A DNA stretch of 64,000 nucleotides from Myoxocephalus aenaeus (Eukaryota; Chordata; Actinopteri; Perciformes; Cottidae), in assembly GCA_038501785.1 (NCBI GenBank), contig JBAMJR010000154.1, positions 6,169,001 through 6,233,000 of the forward strand, in the 5' to 3' direction. The notes beneath the pieces were generated by a model that had not been told where the DNA came from, made no database searches, and saw only the letters and a list, made by a program, of their open reading frames with translations. Positions 25,207 to 43,430 of this stretch are shown piece by piece; position 1 is the stretch's first letter, and every line of letters starts with the position of its first letter. A program made the translations under genes and the position numbers.

Positions 25207-28200
25207 GTATATGCAAAGGCTTCAGTTCAAGCTCATTTCCCCTTTGTTACATTCAGAAAGCCTTTTGCGAACAACCTAAATATTTCTTCATTGCTGCATT
25301 ATGTCCCACATCCACAGGGGCTCCTGTGAGACAGCTGTGGCTATTTCAAAAGAAAATTGGCTTTGGCATGGAAACAAAAAGCGCCAAAGGGCAGTGGAAA
25401 TGCTCAACTTGCAGTTTGCTTATACTCAGATTGTATTTTTTTCCTTTCCCCCCTAAGCAACCCCCTGTTGTGTAGAGATAACAGTGGTACAGTTCAGTCT
25501 GGGAGATGGCAGTGTCATGGGGAGAGAGAGGGGAGGTGAGAGAGACAGAGAGGCTGGAGAAAAATTCCAGGGTTGCAAAATATCCAACAGTACAGTCTGA
25601 ATGGATATTGTATATGATATTGGCTGACCTGTATATTTTCCATATACAAATTGCCTGTAACTTCACCCCAAGTTGATCCTTTGCAACACAGGGCAGCTTC
25701 TGATTGACTGCATTAGCTGCATTCAGGGAACGGCTGATAGGACTGAATGAGATCATTGGGAGGTTGACATGCTTTACGACCATGGACCATTGGCTCACAC
25801 TGGAGTTACATAAGAACAACCATTTCTACACCAAGCGTTTCAGTGATGATACCAGACAGGAGAGGGGAGTCCGATTGTGAAAAGAGCAGCGTAGCCAGAC
25901 CAATAACTCACATCACCTCTTGTCTTTGGGGAGCTACATGTTTGGGGGGGGAGTTTTACAAATTCAAGGAAACACTTTTTTTCTTGTTACTTTGTTCCAC
26001 TACATTCAGCTTGTTAAGGATCATGATAATTGCTATTAATGTCTTCATCTTTGTAACTTAAATGGATGTAACTTGCTCCCTTTCAAGCGATCTCCCTTTG
26101 AATGGAACATAATATGTGTTGTTGAGGGTAGCGAGTGAAGGCAAAAAGCCCACACACCAAAAAGGGGGAGGTACTAATGAATTGAAGTAGCGTAAACTAA
26201 TGTTAGTTTTATTTGGCATTTTTCTCAGAAAGACGTGAAAGTGTGAGTTCAGGAAATTAAGAGCTTTGATCATCAAAGTCTTTAGTGTCTGAAGACCCTC
26301 ATGACTGCATGACTCGCCTACACACCCCATGGTTTATCAGAGTGCAATCCTCTTGACGAGAAACAGACACACACCATGCACCTGTTACACAGAAATGATA
26401 GCTTTAGCAGATAAAAACATGCACGCCTTATGACCCCTGTAGTACATCAAAAGGTCAACTGTACAAAAGGGTAAAGTGATGCTACCAGAGGATTTCCTCT
26501 TTTCATATCTTCCACATGGCCATACTGCTATAGATAGCCTCATCTCCCAGAACCCTCAGTGCAACCCCTAACAACATTATTTGGCTCAATTAAACTGACA
26601 GTTGAAACTTTGCCTCAGTCTCATATTATCCTATTTCGAGCCACGGCTGCACGTACACACAATCATCTGTGTGCAGCCACCAATTTGCAATTTAGCTTTG
26701 TCTCTGTAACTCGGAGGAATGATTCATGTTCAAAGCCAAATGCTGCCTCTCTGCTTATTGTTTATGTTGCAGATAAACCACGGCTGGCTTGCACTGAAAA
26801 GACTGCCTAATGTTTGAGCAATTTTATTTGAGCTTTCGTCATTGGTGCTATATCATTTCCCTCTATCGTTAAAAAAACGAGCTGTAAAGCAGATGTGTCA
26901 GATCAGACCCTGAGTGCTCCTTTTCTGACCCTTATCTCCCTCCATACAGGTGTCAGACCACAAACATGGCAACCCAAACACGTTATCCCAGCATGGATCC
27001 TGCTTCCCTTTGTTTGTACAGCTGAAGCACTCTGGCCGCCTCGGTTGAAAGGCATTGATGATGCTCTTGCAATACGGAGCAGATGAGGGATGGACGACCA
27101 TGAGAAAGTCATGTAAAACAAACACATCTGTCCTTGGTTTGACCCATTATGATCATTCGCTGTCATTTCTTTTACAAAGTGCCTTTGGGCTGTTTGATTT
27201 TCAGACTCAGTTTATAATGGCTACACTTACAGCAACATTTCCCATCACCTCTCACAGTAATTGGATTTTTTCATATTTTATTTCAACCAAGCAACCAGGA
27301 TTAAGAACCTCAAAATAAAAATGTTGGGCGAAGGAAAGACAACATTATGCCTACAATCTGAGAGAGGGCGACATATAAAACATGGAGGCAACAGAAACAA
27401 GCTGTGAACACAACCCTGACATATTATCACACTTTAAGTTGACATGGTGAACTCGTTAGCCAACAGTTGCTAATTTACACAGCTAATATGGAGCAACGTG
27501 AGCGTTCATTTGGAGTCCTGTTTCTAGTAACCTGGCAAATGTAACTCCAATATGTACACTTCTTTTAGCTCTGCTTTGGTCTGCACCAACTCCTGAGGGA
27601 AATATCTGGCTGATAAATGCTCCACTACATTAAAATTCCAGCCTGCAAAACCAAAACGATGAGCTGAAACCTCTTTCACTTTCAAAGACATTTCACTAGA
27701 GCTTGGATGATAGTTTCATCACCAGGAGCAACACCTTTCACACACAGTTGTTACTTTGATATTGATTACAGCTTGTTTTAATGGCATGTTCGAAAAGGTA
27801 TTCAAAGAAACTCAAATTTCATTTTCACCACCCCACTGAATGAACACATTTTGGGTGTAGATTTATTTTAGAATGACATGGTGGAATCTGAATCTCCCTT
27901 TCAGCTAGAAACACAAGAAACAATCAGCAGCATCTGTCGTATGTGTGACTGAAATCAAGCAGGACATGAATAATACGTCAATGTCAAGAAACATTGCATT
28001 TCACAGACCACAGACTGAGAGAAACCCAGTACCCTTACCAAGCGGCCCTTGTGACACACATTGGACACGAGAAACAGCTGCTCTGCATTTGCACCCCAAG
28101 CCAAATAAATATCCTCCTTATCAGCAACATTGCTGTTCAATACGCACAAGGGCGAATGTTTGTATGCAATTCAGTCAGCTGTAAAAGGCTGAAACCACAA

Positions 28201-29348
28201 GTCTGCCATCATAAATCATATTTGTATTTTTTTTAGATGTTCAGGCTATTAACTGCCTTCTTTGATCCTCCCTCTCTGCAGAGCACATGATCCATTTTCT
28301 ATTGTTCCCAGCAAAAAATGTTGAAATCAGCAATAATGGAAGCTGCAGTGTTTGCAATTATGTGAATTTTTGTCATATTGTATACGTTTCCAGGAATGCT
28401 AGCATTGGGTGTCTTGGATTTATGTCTGTAGGGCGGTTAGTCCACCACTTTGGTTCAGACGAAAAAATATCAACAACTATTGTATTCTTTACCATAAAGT
28501 TTTGGTTGTGTTTGTATACCTTGACAACTATCAGTTGAATCTCATTTTTAACAGAGGATAGCGCCATCATCAAATCAACATTTTAATTTGTGCAATACTT
28601 TGGTTGATTACAAAATACATGTCACAACAACCCATTCTCACTCCCAACTTGTCAAAAACTGCTGCTTGGTCAGTGCCCCTTTATAGCATCTGTTTTGGTC
28701 GCACCAGACTTTCAACTAATTTCAACCTAAACCCATCCGTGTCATTATTAGACCGTCAGAGCAACTGAGGTAGTTTAAATAGTGAGGAAGAATGGGTGGG
28801 AAGGTTTTGGATGGACAGGTCAAAGAAACCCACGACTATCGCCCAGAAGGCCACTGTTCATGTATTGTCTTAAACGAGTGAATTAGAGTTATTTTATCTT
28901 ACTTATGTGATGCAACTTCTGTAATATATTAATAAGGCCAGTTGGTCACATATAAAGATATTGGTGCTGCCTAAGCTAAAATGTTGAACATCAAACATTA
29001 CCTGCTAAACATCAGTATGTCTTGTTAAAATTCAGTGAGTAGCTCTGACAGTCAATATATTAAATGATTTCTCTGCATTATTCTCTGTCTTTCTTTCTGT
29101 TATGTGAAGCTTATTTTACACTGTGCCAACTGCAAGAAGCCCTTATGTACTGTAAACTCTGGTGAGCAGTATTTTCTTGCAGTATGGAAGATAAAACCTT
29201 CGGGTATGAGGAGCCATATCATGGATGAAAGTTGTTTTCTTTCTTATGAAAGACAAATATGTGTTGAAACTAACTTTTTTTGTAATAAGTGTTTTAATCT
29301 GTTGAGTTTGCTTTTTGCTTTCTATTGGATTCTTCTTTATTACTGTGA
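25207..29348. other. no gene recognised (4.1 kb)
   Basis: The longest frame, 157 codons on the minus strand at 25346-25819, lacks domains and coding-like composition and is probably chance. No repeats recognised. Confidence 0.5.
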
Positions 29349-29349
29349 G

Positions 29350-29448
29350 GACTTTATTTGCATTGTTCTAACAAAGTGATTGCGGTGGGGCCCGAACATT
29401 TTTCTTCCTCCAAAGTGGAGCGTGACAGAAAAAGTTTGAGAACCACTG
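29350..29448. mobile_element. truncated end of the CAGTGGTTCTCAAACT hAT MITE
   Basis: Matches the right end of the 19282-20105 element (TTTATTTGCATTGTTCTAAC, then GGTGGGGCCCGAACATTT, ending GTTTGAGAACCACTG), but an internal stretch is deleted and the left end is missing. No target duplication can be recovered. Confidence 0.75.
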
Positions 29449-34740
<5,292 letters not shown>

Positions 34741-35607
34741 ACGGCCTTTCAACTCCCTCCAAAGATTTTCTATGGGGTTGAGATCTGGAGACTGGCTCGG
34801 CCACTCCAGGACCTTGAAATGCTTCTTACGAAGCCACTCCTTCGTTGCCCGGGCGATGTGTTTGGGATCATTGTCGTGCTGAAAGACCCAGCCACGTTTC
34901 ATCTTTAATGCCCTTGCTGATGGAAAGAGGTTTTCACTCAAAATCTCACGATACATGGCCCCATTCATTCTTTCCTTTACACGGATCAGTCGTCCTGGTC
35001 CCTTTGCAGAAAAACAGCCCCAAAGCAGTAGGTATGGTGTTCTTTGGATCCAACTCAGCATTCTTTCTCCTCCAAACGCGACTAGTTGAGTTTCCACCAA
35101 AAAGTTCTATTTTGGTTTCATCTGACCATACGACATTCTCCCAATCCTCTTCTGGATCATCCAAATGCTCTCTAGCAAACTTCAGACGGGCCTGGACATG
35201 TACTGTCACACGTCTGGCACTGCAGGATTTGAGTCCCTGGCGGCGTAGTGTGTTACTGATGGTGGCCTTTGTTACTTTGGTCCCAGCTCTCTGCAGGTCA
35301 TTCACTAGGTCCCCCCGTGTGGTTCTGGGATTTTTGTTCACCGTTCTTGTGATCATTTTGACCCCACGGGGTGAGATCTTGCGTGGAGCCCCAGATCTTG
35401 TTTGTAGGTGACCAAATACTTATTTTACAGAGGAATTCACCAATTAATTCATTAAAAATCCTACAATGTGATTTCCTGGATTCTTTCCCCCCATTCTGTC
35501 TCTCATAGTTGAAGTGTACCTATGATGAAAATTACAGGCCTCTCTAATCTTTTTAAGTGGGAGAACTTGCACAATTGGTGGCTGACTAAATACTTTTTTT
35601 CCCCACT
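34741..35607 (-). mobile_element. Tc1-like transposon with broken transposase
   Basis: Two overlapping minus-strand frames (35356 down to 34946, and 35100 down to 34729) encode most of a Tc1 transposase. They show the DDE blocks VVWSDETKIELFG, FQHDNDPKH and SPDLNPIENLW. A small deletion near 35028 shifts the frame, and a larger one at about 35400 removes the N-terminal helix-turn-helix region and joins the catalytic part to 5' untranslated sequence. The 5' end survives (TGACTAAATACTTTTTTTCC then CCACT near 35600); the 3' end is lost at about 34741. Dead copy. Confidence 0.9.
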
Positions 35608-36775
35608 TTATAATTTTTTGTCATTCTTTCTATGATAAAATGCTAAATTATTATTATTGTAATAATTATGATATGATCATTCAGACGCATAAAAAAAAGA
35701 CATTCCCATTTATTTTCTACATAATTATTAGGGACATGTAGCAGAGCACCAGTAATATATCCATATCTAACAATAAACAGACTAAAAGAAAAATGTTATT
35801 GTAATGTAGACAATGTCATATTTATATATGGACTTGACCTCAGGCTGGTTGAATAAGACATTATAGAGCGATTCCAGAGATGTGATGTGATGTGATGGGA
35901 GACACGGGCACGAAATGGTCGTCGAAGGTTCCATAGTTGCTATGTTTTTCCTTCAGGTGCATCATTTGTATGAGACAACAAATCAAGCGGTCCAGAAAAT
36001 GTGTATATTTCGTTTAATCAGAACTAAGGAAAAGAAAGCGCCGAAACTTCAACATGGAAAATGTGAGATTTGAATACTTTTTTCCAGTGTGTTTTACCGT
36101 AAATTAACCGATAATCCGCATGAACACTCCTCCACCCCGGGAGTCACACAGGAAATACACGAATAATACTCTGTGTTATGAACAATGTAGGAGTTGGTCG
36201 TTTAATCTGTAATAATTCACACTGTTATTCGGCTGCTGGACTTAGTTACTACTCAATTTTGTTTAACAAATGCTCATTAATTAGTAATCACTGCTTTACT
36301 GTATTTACTGTTTTATTTATAGGCTAGTGTTATATTATATGTAAATATAATGAATTATGTCACAACAGTTACGTTAATAATAGAAAATATCCATAATGTG
36401 CAGCAATAAAGCACAATATCGACTGTGGTGTTACCTGACCTCGAGGGCCTTTCTTGACATTCTTTTAATTTTTTGATTACATGCTGTATAGTCCTTCGTT
36501 CGTGTTTTTAATCAGGCTACTTGAGCAGATCTGGGGTCGGCTAATATTTAAGCACAGAAAACCTGTCCACACTGCGTACCTGTGTGAGGAACCGGGGTTC
36601 AGAGGGGCCCAGCAGCTCAGCCCCCTGCAAACTGAACCTCCATGTCATGTTTTAGGGGGAATATCTGTTTGTTTTTTCAGGAGATTGATAAATGAAATGT
36701 TCTCTATCCAATGCCAGACGTTGCTTTGACTGTACTTGTGAATGCTCATTCTAACACGAGTGTGTGTTGTTGCAG
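35608..36775. other. upstream region of the 36.8-kb gene; no exon assigned
   Basis: The missing 5' exon of the next gene should lie here or farther left. I could not choose one: candidates such as the ATG at about 36046 or the GC-rich block 36580-36655 do not give a clear phase-compatible exon. Confidence 0.4.
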
Positions 36776-37894
36776 TGTGGTGTTCCCGTTCTCCCGACAG
36801 ACAACCGGACAGGGTGGAGGGTCTCTTCTCGCGAGAGGAGGCTCTCAACCGGCCGACAGTGTCCATGCTGCACGGAGCAGGTGAGACATTCTCATGTATT
36901 GTTCATTCAAATTGTAACAAACAGAGTGTGTTACAGTTCCCTAAATAGCAAAGACAGAGTAGATAGAGCAGAATGTCTATACTGACTGGAGGTTTTAGGA
37001 CACAGTCTAAAACCACTGTACAGGTCTATTGCACTGCTAACCTTTTTATTAAGCTCCATCAAATACGACTGATTCACTTCGCTTCACTCTTTTTTTATAA
37101 CAAGTACATTTTTATTGTCCTCGCATTGCAATTCTTCTTGCATCCGGGTGTAAATAAAAAAGAAGTTTGTATCCTTAAAATCCTATAAAATGGCCGGAAT
37201 CTGTGAAGGGTCTTTTACTTTGACAAAGTGCTGGAAAGGTTTTGGACTGTGTCCCCACTGCAGCTTGTGATATCAGGGGCTTTGAATTCTTTCTTTTTTT
37301 TTACCTTTATTTAACCAGGAGATTGACATTAAAAGTCTCTTCATCGAGGGAGACCTCGAATGTATGGTCCCGAAGCCTCCAGACACCATCCCGCCTGCCG
37401 ACCTGCCAGTATGCTCCAGTGTGGCCCCCAGCCTCCGGCCCTCCACTGCTCCACTGCACCACGACGGCCCTCTAGAGATACACAACCATTCAGTGGAAGA
37501 GTACCTGCAGCTCTACCACGAGGTGGTTGATGATATGGTGAGGTATGTTGTGTAAAAAAAAACAGTGTTATTAATAATTATCACATTTTCCCAATCACTT
37601 CAAAATGTATCACTACATTTTCCCACAAACCTATTCATTAAACACGTCAAATTTCTATATCTTCCTCCCAGGAACGTCCACCGGCGTCCTTACAGGTTAG
37701 ACCTGGGACGCGTCATAAAGCAGAAGCTGTGGGAGAGACTGGACCGTCCCCTGTTAGCCGAAGCAGTCAACGAAGACGGGCTGGTGCGCGTGGACGTGTC
37801 CTACCGGGTTGGAGTCTACCCGCCCCTTTATGAGGTGGACATTTCGGGGGAACCATGGCCTAAAATAACACAAAAAGAGCTAATAACTCAATAA
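36776..37894 (+). CDS. unrecognised protein, 3' three exons
   Basis: I do not recognise this gene. Three exons are supported: 36776-36880 (acceptor TGTTGCAG, donor GTGAGA), one ending at 37542 (donor GTATGT), and 37672-37894 (acceptor CTCCCAG), ending in TAA with AATAAA 25 bases later at 37919. The last two join in phase as EEYLQLYHEVVDDMVR, then NVHRRPYRLDLGRVIKQKLW, VDVSYRVGVYPPLYEVD. The middle exon can start at 37353 (first exon then reads EGLFSREEALNRPTVSMLHG, which I prefer) or at 37319 (first exon in another open frame). The product is soluble-looking and rich in charged residues, with no signal peptide or membrane segment in the visible part. The start exon was not found. Confidence 0.65.
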
Positions 37895-37918
37895 CGATCA
37901 ATCAAGATCAGATCTGTA

Positions 37919-37924
37919 AATAAA
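37919..37924 (+). terminator. polyadenylation signal AATAAA
   Basis: Canonical hexamer 25 bases after the stop codon of the 36.8-kb gene. Confidence 0.6.
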
Positions 37925-38825
37925 ATTGCACTTCTTTTAAATCAGTAAACGCATCCTTTGTGAACCAACTTTGTAATCCAGCTTCAGCTTTGACAGGGAC
38001 CTTACAGATTCTATCTAGCAGAAGGCTGTAGCCTGAACCTCCACCTACAGACATCGCTGTGCACCTCCGCCTCCACCTGAAGATCATTGAAGACAGCTGC
38101 AGCCTGAACCTCCAACTGTGAGTGTTGACATTCTGACAGGTGTCTCAGCATTATATCTCCATACGCTGACTGACTGTGAATGGAGATCTGAAAGTTGCTC
38201 TGTTTACTGTTTACGTGAAATCCTTTGCACAAACGCTTATTACATGATATCATTGTCATCAGATCAGTCGAGTTTGTGTCCACAGGAATTCACATGAAAC
38301 AGATGCATTAATGTTAGACATCCTATTGAGTTTGTGCAACTTTGAATGCACACTTTTTTATTTGATCTTTTTTTTATTTTAGTTTGCCTGCAGACACCTT
38401 TACTTGCTTGTAATTTGATAAGTCAGCCTTTATGAAGGGTTAATATGAACTATATAACAGCTAAACAATGCTGGTGTTTCTCTCACTATGAATAGGTAAT
38501 CATGTCTGACGTTAAAAAACGTTAGTAAATCAATAATAAAGGGTCCTAAATTTCTCAACTTATAATATGCCATCAGCAAAAGTTGTGCATATTGTTATTA
38601 TTATGATGTTATTATTATTAATTATTATTATGAATGTGATCAAGATTCATTATCACAAAAGTTGTGATAATGTCAGGATAAAGTATCGGCCAAGAATTAT
38701 GGAATCTGGTTTAAACCGCTCTAGATTACAGTTGAAAGCCTCCACAGTTAAAAAAAAAAAAAAAAAAAGGACACATGATTTTGTATTTATTTTTCATTTG
38801 TATTCTGGAAGCGACATGCTCATAC
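37925..38825. other. no gene recognised
   Basis: AT-rich spacer with a short ATT-rich stretch at 38595-38630 and a poly(A) run at about 38751-38768. Confidence 0.5.
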
Positions 38826-38945
38826 AAGGAAGTTGTGTTTATTGCCTACAGACCTAGAGCTAGTTCTGTAGGCAATAAACACAACTTCCTTTTTGAAATC
38901 TGCACACATTAATAGAGCTCTCTATTAATCTGTGCAGATTTCAAA
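38826..38945. repeat. two abutting near-perfect hairpins
   Basis: Hairpin one: arms 38826-38852 and 38865-38891, 27 bp and perfect, with a 12-base loop. Hairpin two: arms 38892-38917 and 38920-38945, 26 bp with one mismatch and a two-base loop. They touch each other with no spacer. No coding frame. Could be MITE centres, slippage-templated palindromes or a small-RNA precursor. Confidence 0.88.
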
Positions 38946-39420
38946 ATGGTCTTATTTTCCTCAAGGCTTCTGCTGATTTGAGATTGTGGACATGCAGGAA
39001 TATTAAAAAAAGAAGCTAATTAAAATACTGTAACATGTGGATAGGCAGTCTCAGTGTGCATGTACAGTTGTTCGTACATCACAAAACGGAGTACAACCTT
39101 TCACACACACGGTCACATCATTTTAATATTCAAGTTTTAGTTCCAAAGAAATACAGCAGGATTTTTTTTGAGTAGGGTTGACTTATTCCACCAGGAGGAC
39201 TTGGGGAAAAGAAGACACAACTGAATAGCAGAAACAGGATATTGTTGTCAAATGGTTTCTCCTTTTGTCTCATTTTACAACTGGCATAGCAGGACTGAGC
39301 CCTGTGAGCTGTGCTGCACGCTGCCCGTACATATGCTTTATGCGTTATGCGTTATCTTATAACCGGTTGTACAGGAAGTGAGATACCTCTGCTTCTCTCA
39401 GTCAGCGCGCGTGTGTACTC

Positions 39421-39470
39421 GGCATTACGGTAAGAGCTGACTTCAAAATAAGAGCAAAGTCACGGTGAAC
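39421..39470. repeat. left arm of an inverted repeat split by the hAT
   Basis: GGCATTACGGTAAGAG... through CACGGTGAAC. An inverted, about 85% similar copy lies at 43883-43932, on the other side of the 39482-43848 transposon. Without the transposon the two arms would be about 35 bases apart. Confidence 0.75.
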
Positions 39471-39875
39471 GTGATAGTCAGCAGAGGTGTCAAGTAACGA
39501 AGTACAAATACTTCGTTACTTTACTTAAGTAGAAATTTTGGGTATCTATACTTTACTGGAGTATTTATTTTTCAGACGACTTTTTACTTCTACTTCTACT
39601 TTTTCACGCAAATATCTGTACTTTCTACTCCCTACATTTAAAAAATAGCCTCGTTACTAATTCATTTTGGTTTGTTTTCATTCCGGCTTGTCCTAGCCGG
39701 ATAAATCGCACCATCCGGATAGAGTGAATTTGATTGTGATTGGATGAGAAGTATAAACATATACCATTCCGACGCCCTATTGGTTTTCTACGCGATGCAC
39801 CTGAAGACGACACAAATCAACCGTTACAAATCACGTCACTCTCCAGCAAGGACAGCAGAAAAGTATATTACAAAG

Positions 39876-42800
39876 ATGTCCGTGTCAGAGAACTCGAGTG
39901 AAATATCCCATTCCCAACCAAGTATCAGCGAGGAGGTTGATAGCCAACAAGACCAGCCAACCCTTGTACATCCCTGGCCGTACCTGGAAGAATTTTTCGA
40001 GATGGTTGGGTGCAAAAACAATTCATTTCGAATGCGCTGCAAGCTCTGCACACCCAAGTACCACGAACTAATGGCTTTCAAAAACTCGCCGTCGAATCTG
40101 AAAAAGCATATTGAGGTAAGGTGAAAGTTTGTTATTATCAGTCGATTATTGACAAAATATTGTAGTAACCTAGTAACGTAAATTTGCCATGTTTGCTATG
40201 GCTAGTCCTAGGTGCATGCCAAGACATGCCATGGTTTGCTTGCTTAGCAGTAGCTAGTCTAATTCAACGTTGCTAGTTCGTTTGGTGGGCTCTGTGTGAG
40301 ATTTTATATTTGACTTTAGCCAAATGTTATCTGAGCTTATATTTAAGCAATAAGGTATGAGAGGCAGTACGAAAGCACTCAGCCACCGATGTAAAGAAGT
40401 GCTCTCGCTGCTTCTGTCCGTCTTTTCTCCGTCATTTTATTCTCCTCCATGATGTTTAGAGAACTTGCCTCGCGTCGGGAAATTACCGACGTAATTATCT
40501 CTCACTGGAAATTATCACGATTTTGTGATGAAACCCTTTTCATTCCTCATCTTATTTTGCGGTTTTATGCACTCGCTCCCCGCTAACTATCTTAGTCTCT
40601 CTCAGAGCGTTATCTGCTCTGCTCTCCTGATGGTGAGCCGTATCAACGTTTGACTGTACAGCAGAAACAGGGACCACAAATTATTCACCACTGACATTCT
40701 CATCAAAAGGCATTCCTCCCAAAATATTGTAGCGACGTGTGTGTTGTCGTTCGTTATGCTAGCGTGGGGGACGCTACGTGAGCTTGTTAGCTGTTCAGTT
40801 TGAGCTACTGTTAGCAAAGAGCCCCGTTGCAATACTGTGAACACTCAAGCAATAAACCTGGAAGTTAAGGAAACCAACGTCTGCGAGTCGTTACTGCGGA
40901 CGTGACAATATCAAAGTTTACACCAAACATGTTTGGTAACTGTCAAGCTTGAAATGACAACTAATAGTTGCAGTTTAAAATGAATTAAAGTCGGACTATC
41001 ATCAATAATGCTACTTTTTGGTCATGCCAGCAGCTGCTTGTGGTCCTAAAACAGCTGTAAATATTCCGGTCTGCTCAACATAATTGCATAGACCAGTGAA
41101 ACTGCTCCCTAACTTGTAGTCTGACCTTCTTTTATGAACTTCAAGCAGGACATTTAATACAGCGGAAGTCCTAGATAATCTGAGTTTGTGGTTTGAGAGA
41201 AATAATATGAATCTCAATCTGTACCTGTACATTCATTTTCTCCACAGAAGAAACACCCCACTCGTCTAGAGAGGTACACGCAACTTACTTCATCAACCAT
41301 CAAAAGGAAGTCATCCACTGAAGGTTCTTTGGACCCACCCTCCAAACAAACCAAGCTGTGGGAGACTCGAAGAGTGTCCCAGGCAAGTGTGGATAAAGTA
41401 GTCCTCAAATTTGTTGTCGAAGGCTTGCACCCACCACACATTGTTCAGCAACAGGGCTTCATTGATCTTGTGCAACATCTTCAGCCAAATACAAATGTCA
41501 TGACGCGCAATACTGTTGTGAACCAAGTCACAAAGGCCTCTGTTGAAATGAAAAGAAAACTGAAAGCTGCCCTTAGTGAAATTGAGTTTGTAGCAACAAC
41601 AACAGACTGCTGGACGGCACACCGTCGTGGTTTCATTGGTGTCACTGCGCACTGGTTTAACCCCCAGACCATGCAGAGATCCTGTGCTGCCCTGGCATGC
41701 AAGCAACTTAAAGGGTCACATAACTTTTCTGCCCTGGCTGGTGCCCTTAATGATATTCACACAGAATTCAATATCAGAGAGAAGATCGTTCGCACTACAA
41801 CTGACAATGGATCAAACTTCCTGAAAGCCTTCAGAGTTTATGGGCAGACTGACGAGAAGAATAATTCTGAACCTGTAGGAGAGGGTGATGGAGAAGAGGA
41901 TGATGGTGGCCAAAATGATGATTATGATGAAGATGAGGAAAGCGTTGAGGGTGTTGAATTTGTTGATGCCGGAGCCCTGTTGGACGAAGATGACTACTTG
42001 GAATACCAGCTACCCAAGCACCATCGTTGCGCCTGCCACCTCCTCAATTTAGTGTCCACAGTTGATGCTTCAAAAGCAGAGGTCAACCCATTCTACAAGC
42101 GTGTGGCAAGGTCCACATTTGCCAAATGCTCTAGCCTGTGGAACAAAAGTTCAAGATCAACCACTGCATCTGAAGTAATTGAAGACCACTGCAAACTCCA
42201 ACTTGTAAGGCCTGTTGCTACAAGGTGGAATTCACTCTTCTCAGCCGTAGAAAGAATAGTGAGAATAACAAGAGAACAAGGCGAGGGAGCCCTTGCAGCT
42301 GTCTGCAGTGAACTAGATATACCTAAGTAAGTGCTTGTTTTTCTGCCTTTCAGTTAATGAAGTGATTAACAATATATTAAGTTACAGTTTTATACTTTGA
42401 GTACTGTAGAACACATGTATGCACTATGCCAATATGCAGTCCCCAAATTTACTTTGGATGTGATTTGTAGCAACACAACTACATTTCTAAAAGTCTCAGA
42501 TGACAATATGTTTCCTTTTTAATTATCAAGTTAAAGGTGCTACATCAAGTAGGCTAAATGTTCCATGTTGTGTTTTTCTTTTCTTCTTTGTACAGGTTTA
42601 CTCCAGTGGAACTTGCATTTCTTGCAGAATATGCAAAGACAATGAGCCCAATTGCCAAGGCACTTGACGTCCTTCAGGGAGAAACCAGTGTGCAGATGGG
42701 ATGGTTGGTCCCAACCATAACTCTGCTAAGGACCAAGCTCCAGCACCTTCACGTCGCCTCCAAGTTCTGTGAGCCTTTGATCACGGCACTTCTTTCAGGC

Positions 42801-42984
42801 CTTCAAAAACGCTTCAGAGAGATGCTTGCAGATCCAGAGCTAATAGCCGCAGCCATTCTAGTTCCCAAATTTAAGACATGCTGGACAAGTGACAAAAATA
42901 TCCTCAAACTTGGTAAGTGTTTCACTTCTCAACTTCCCCTCAGTATGTGTAATTTCTATGGAGACAGTGAAATGACATGCACGC

Positions 42985-43018
<34 letters not shown>

Positions 43019-43430
43019 TTACAATACTGTCATATGGTCTAAATTATCCTGATTATGTTTTTTTTATTCCACAGGCCTTGACTATATTAGAAGCCACTTG
43101 GACTGTCAGGCTGAGAATCACGTCATTGAGGGCTCCCAATCATCTGAGGAAGAGGACTTCTTTTCCTCCTTGAAGAAGACCGGCCCTCTTGCAACGACCC
43201 AGCAGTTGGATGCGTACCTGGGGTGCCCAGGAGACACAGTAGATGTACTGAAGTCCTTCCCAGCTGTGTGCCAGCTTTCACTTAAGTTTAATACGGCACT
43301 CCCTGCCTCAGCAGCCTGTGAAAGACTGTTTAGTGTTGCAGGGCTCATCTTCAGGCCAAGAAGAGCATGCATTGGCTCAAATAACTTTGAGAACCTGCTG
43401 CTTTTGCGGCTGAACAAAGCCTATTGGTAG
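39876..43430 (+). CDS. Tol2-like hAT transposase, 4 exons, 663 aa
   Basis: Catalyses cut-and-paste movement of the surrounding element in the nucleus. Exons 39876-40115, 41248-42326, 42596-42912 and 43075-43430 join in phase through GT-AG introns into 663 residues without stops; Tol2 transposase is similar (about 650). A BED zinc finger (residues ~32-85; C55, C58, H78, H83, with H78 and H83 across the first intron) should bind DNA. The RNase H-like core has D200 in TTDCWTAHRRGFIGVTAHW, D266 in TTTDNGSNFLKAF, the insertion-domain CACH motif (341-344), TRWNSLF near 406, and E628 in ASAACERLFS within the C-terminal dimerisation region. An acidic stretch spans 288-330. An earlier in-frame ATG exists at 39744; I chose 39876 because it gives the Tol2-like N-terminus. 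Splicing is inferred; activity is untested. Confidence 0.93.
42979..43017. repeat. (CA)n microsatellite in transposase intron 3
   Basis: Short CA tract with CACG interruptions at its start, within the last intron of the transposase gene. Confidence 0.95.

Noticed and set aside
25346..25819. 157-codon minus-strand frame
   Set aside because: No domain, no splice context, and unremarkable composition in AT-rich DNA; compatible with chance.
34845..35411. 188-codon plus-strand frame
   Set aside because: Antisense shadow of the Tc1 transposase remnant on the minus strand.
41311..41706. Minus-strand frames within the Tol2-like transposase
   Set aside because: Antisense shadows of exon 2, which has clear family motifs on the plus strand.
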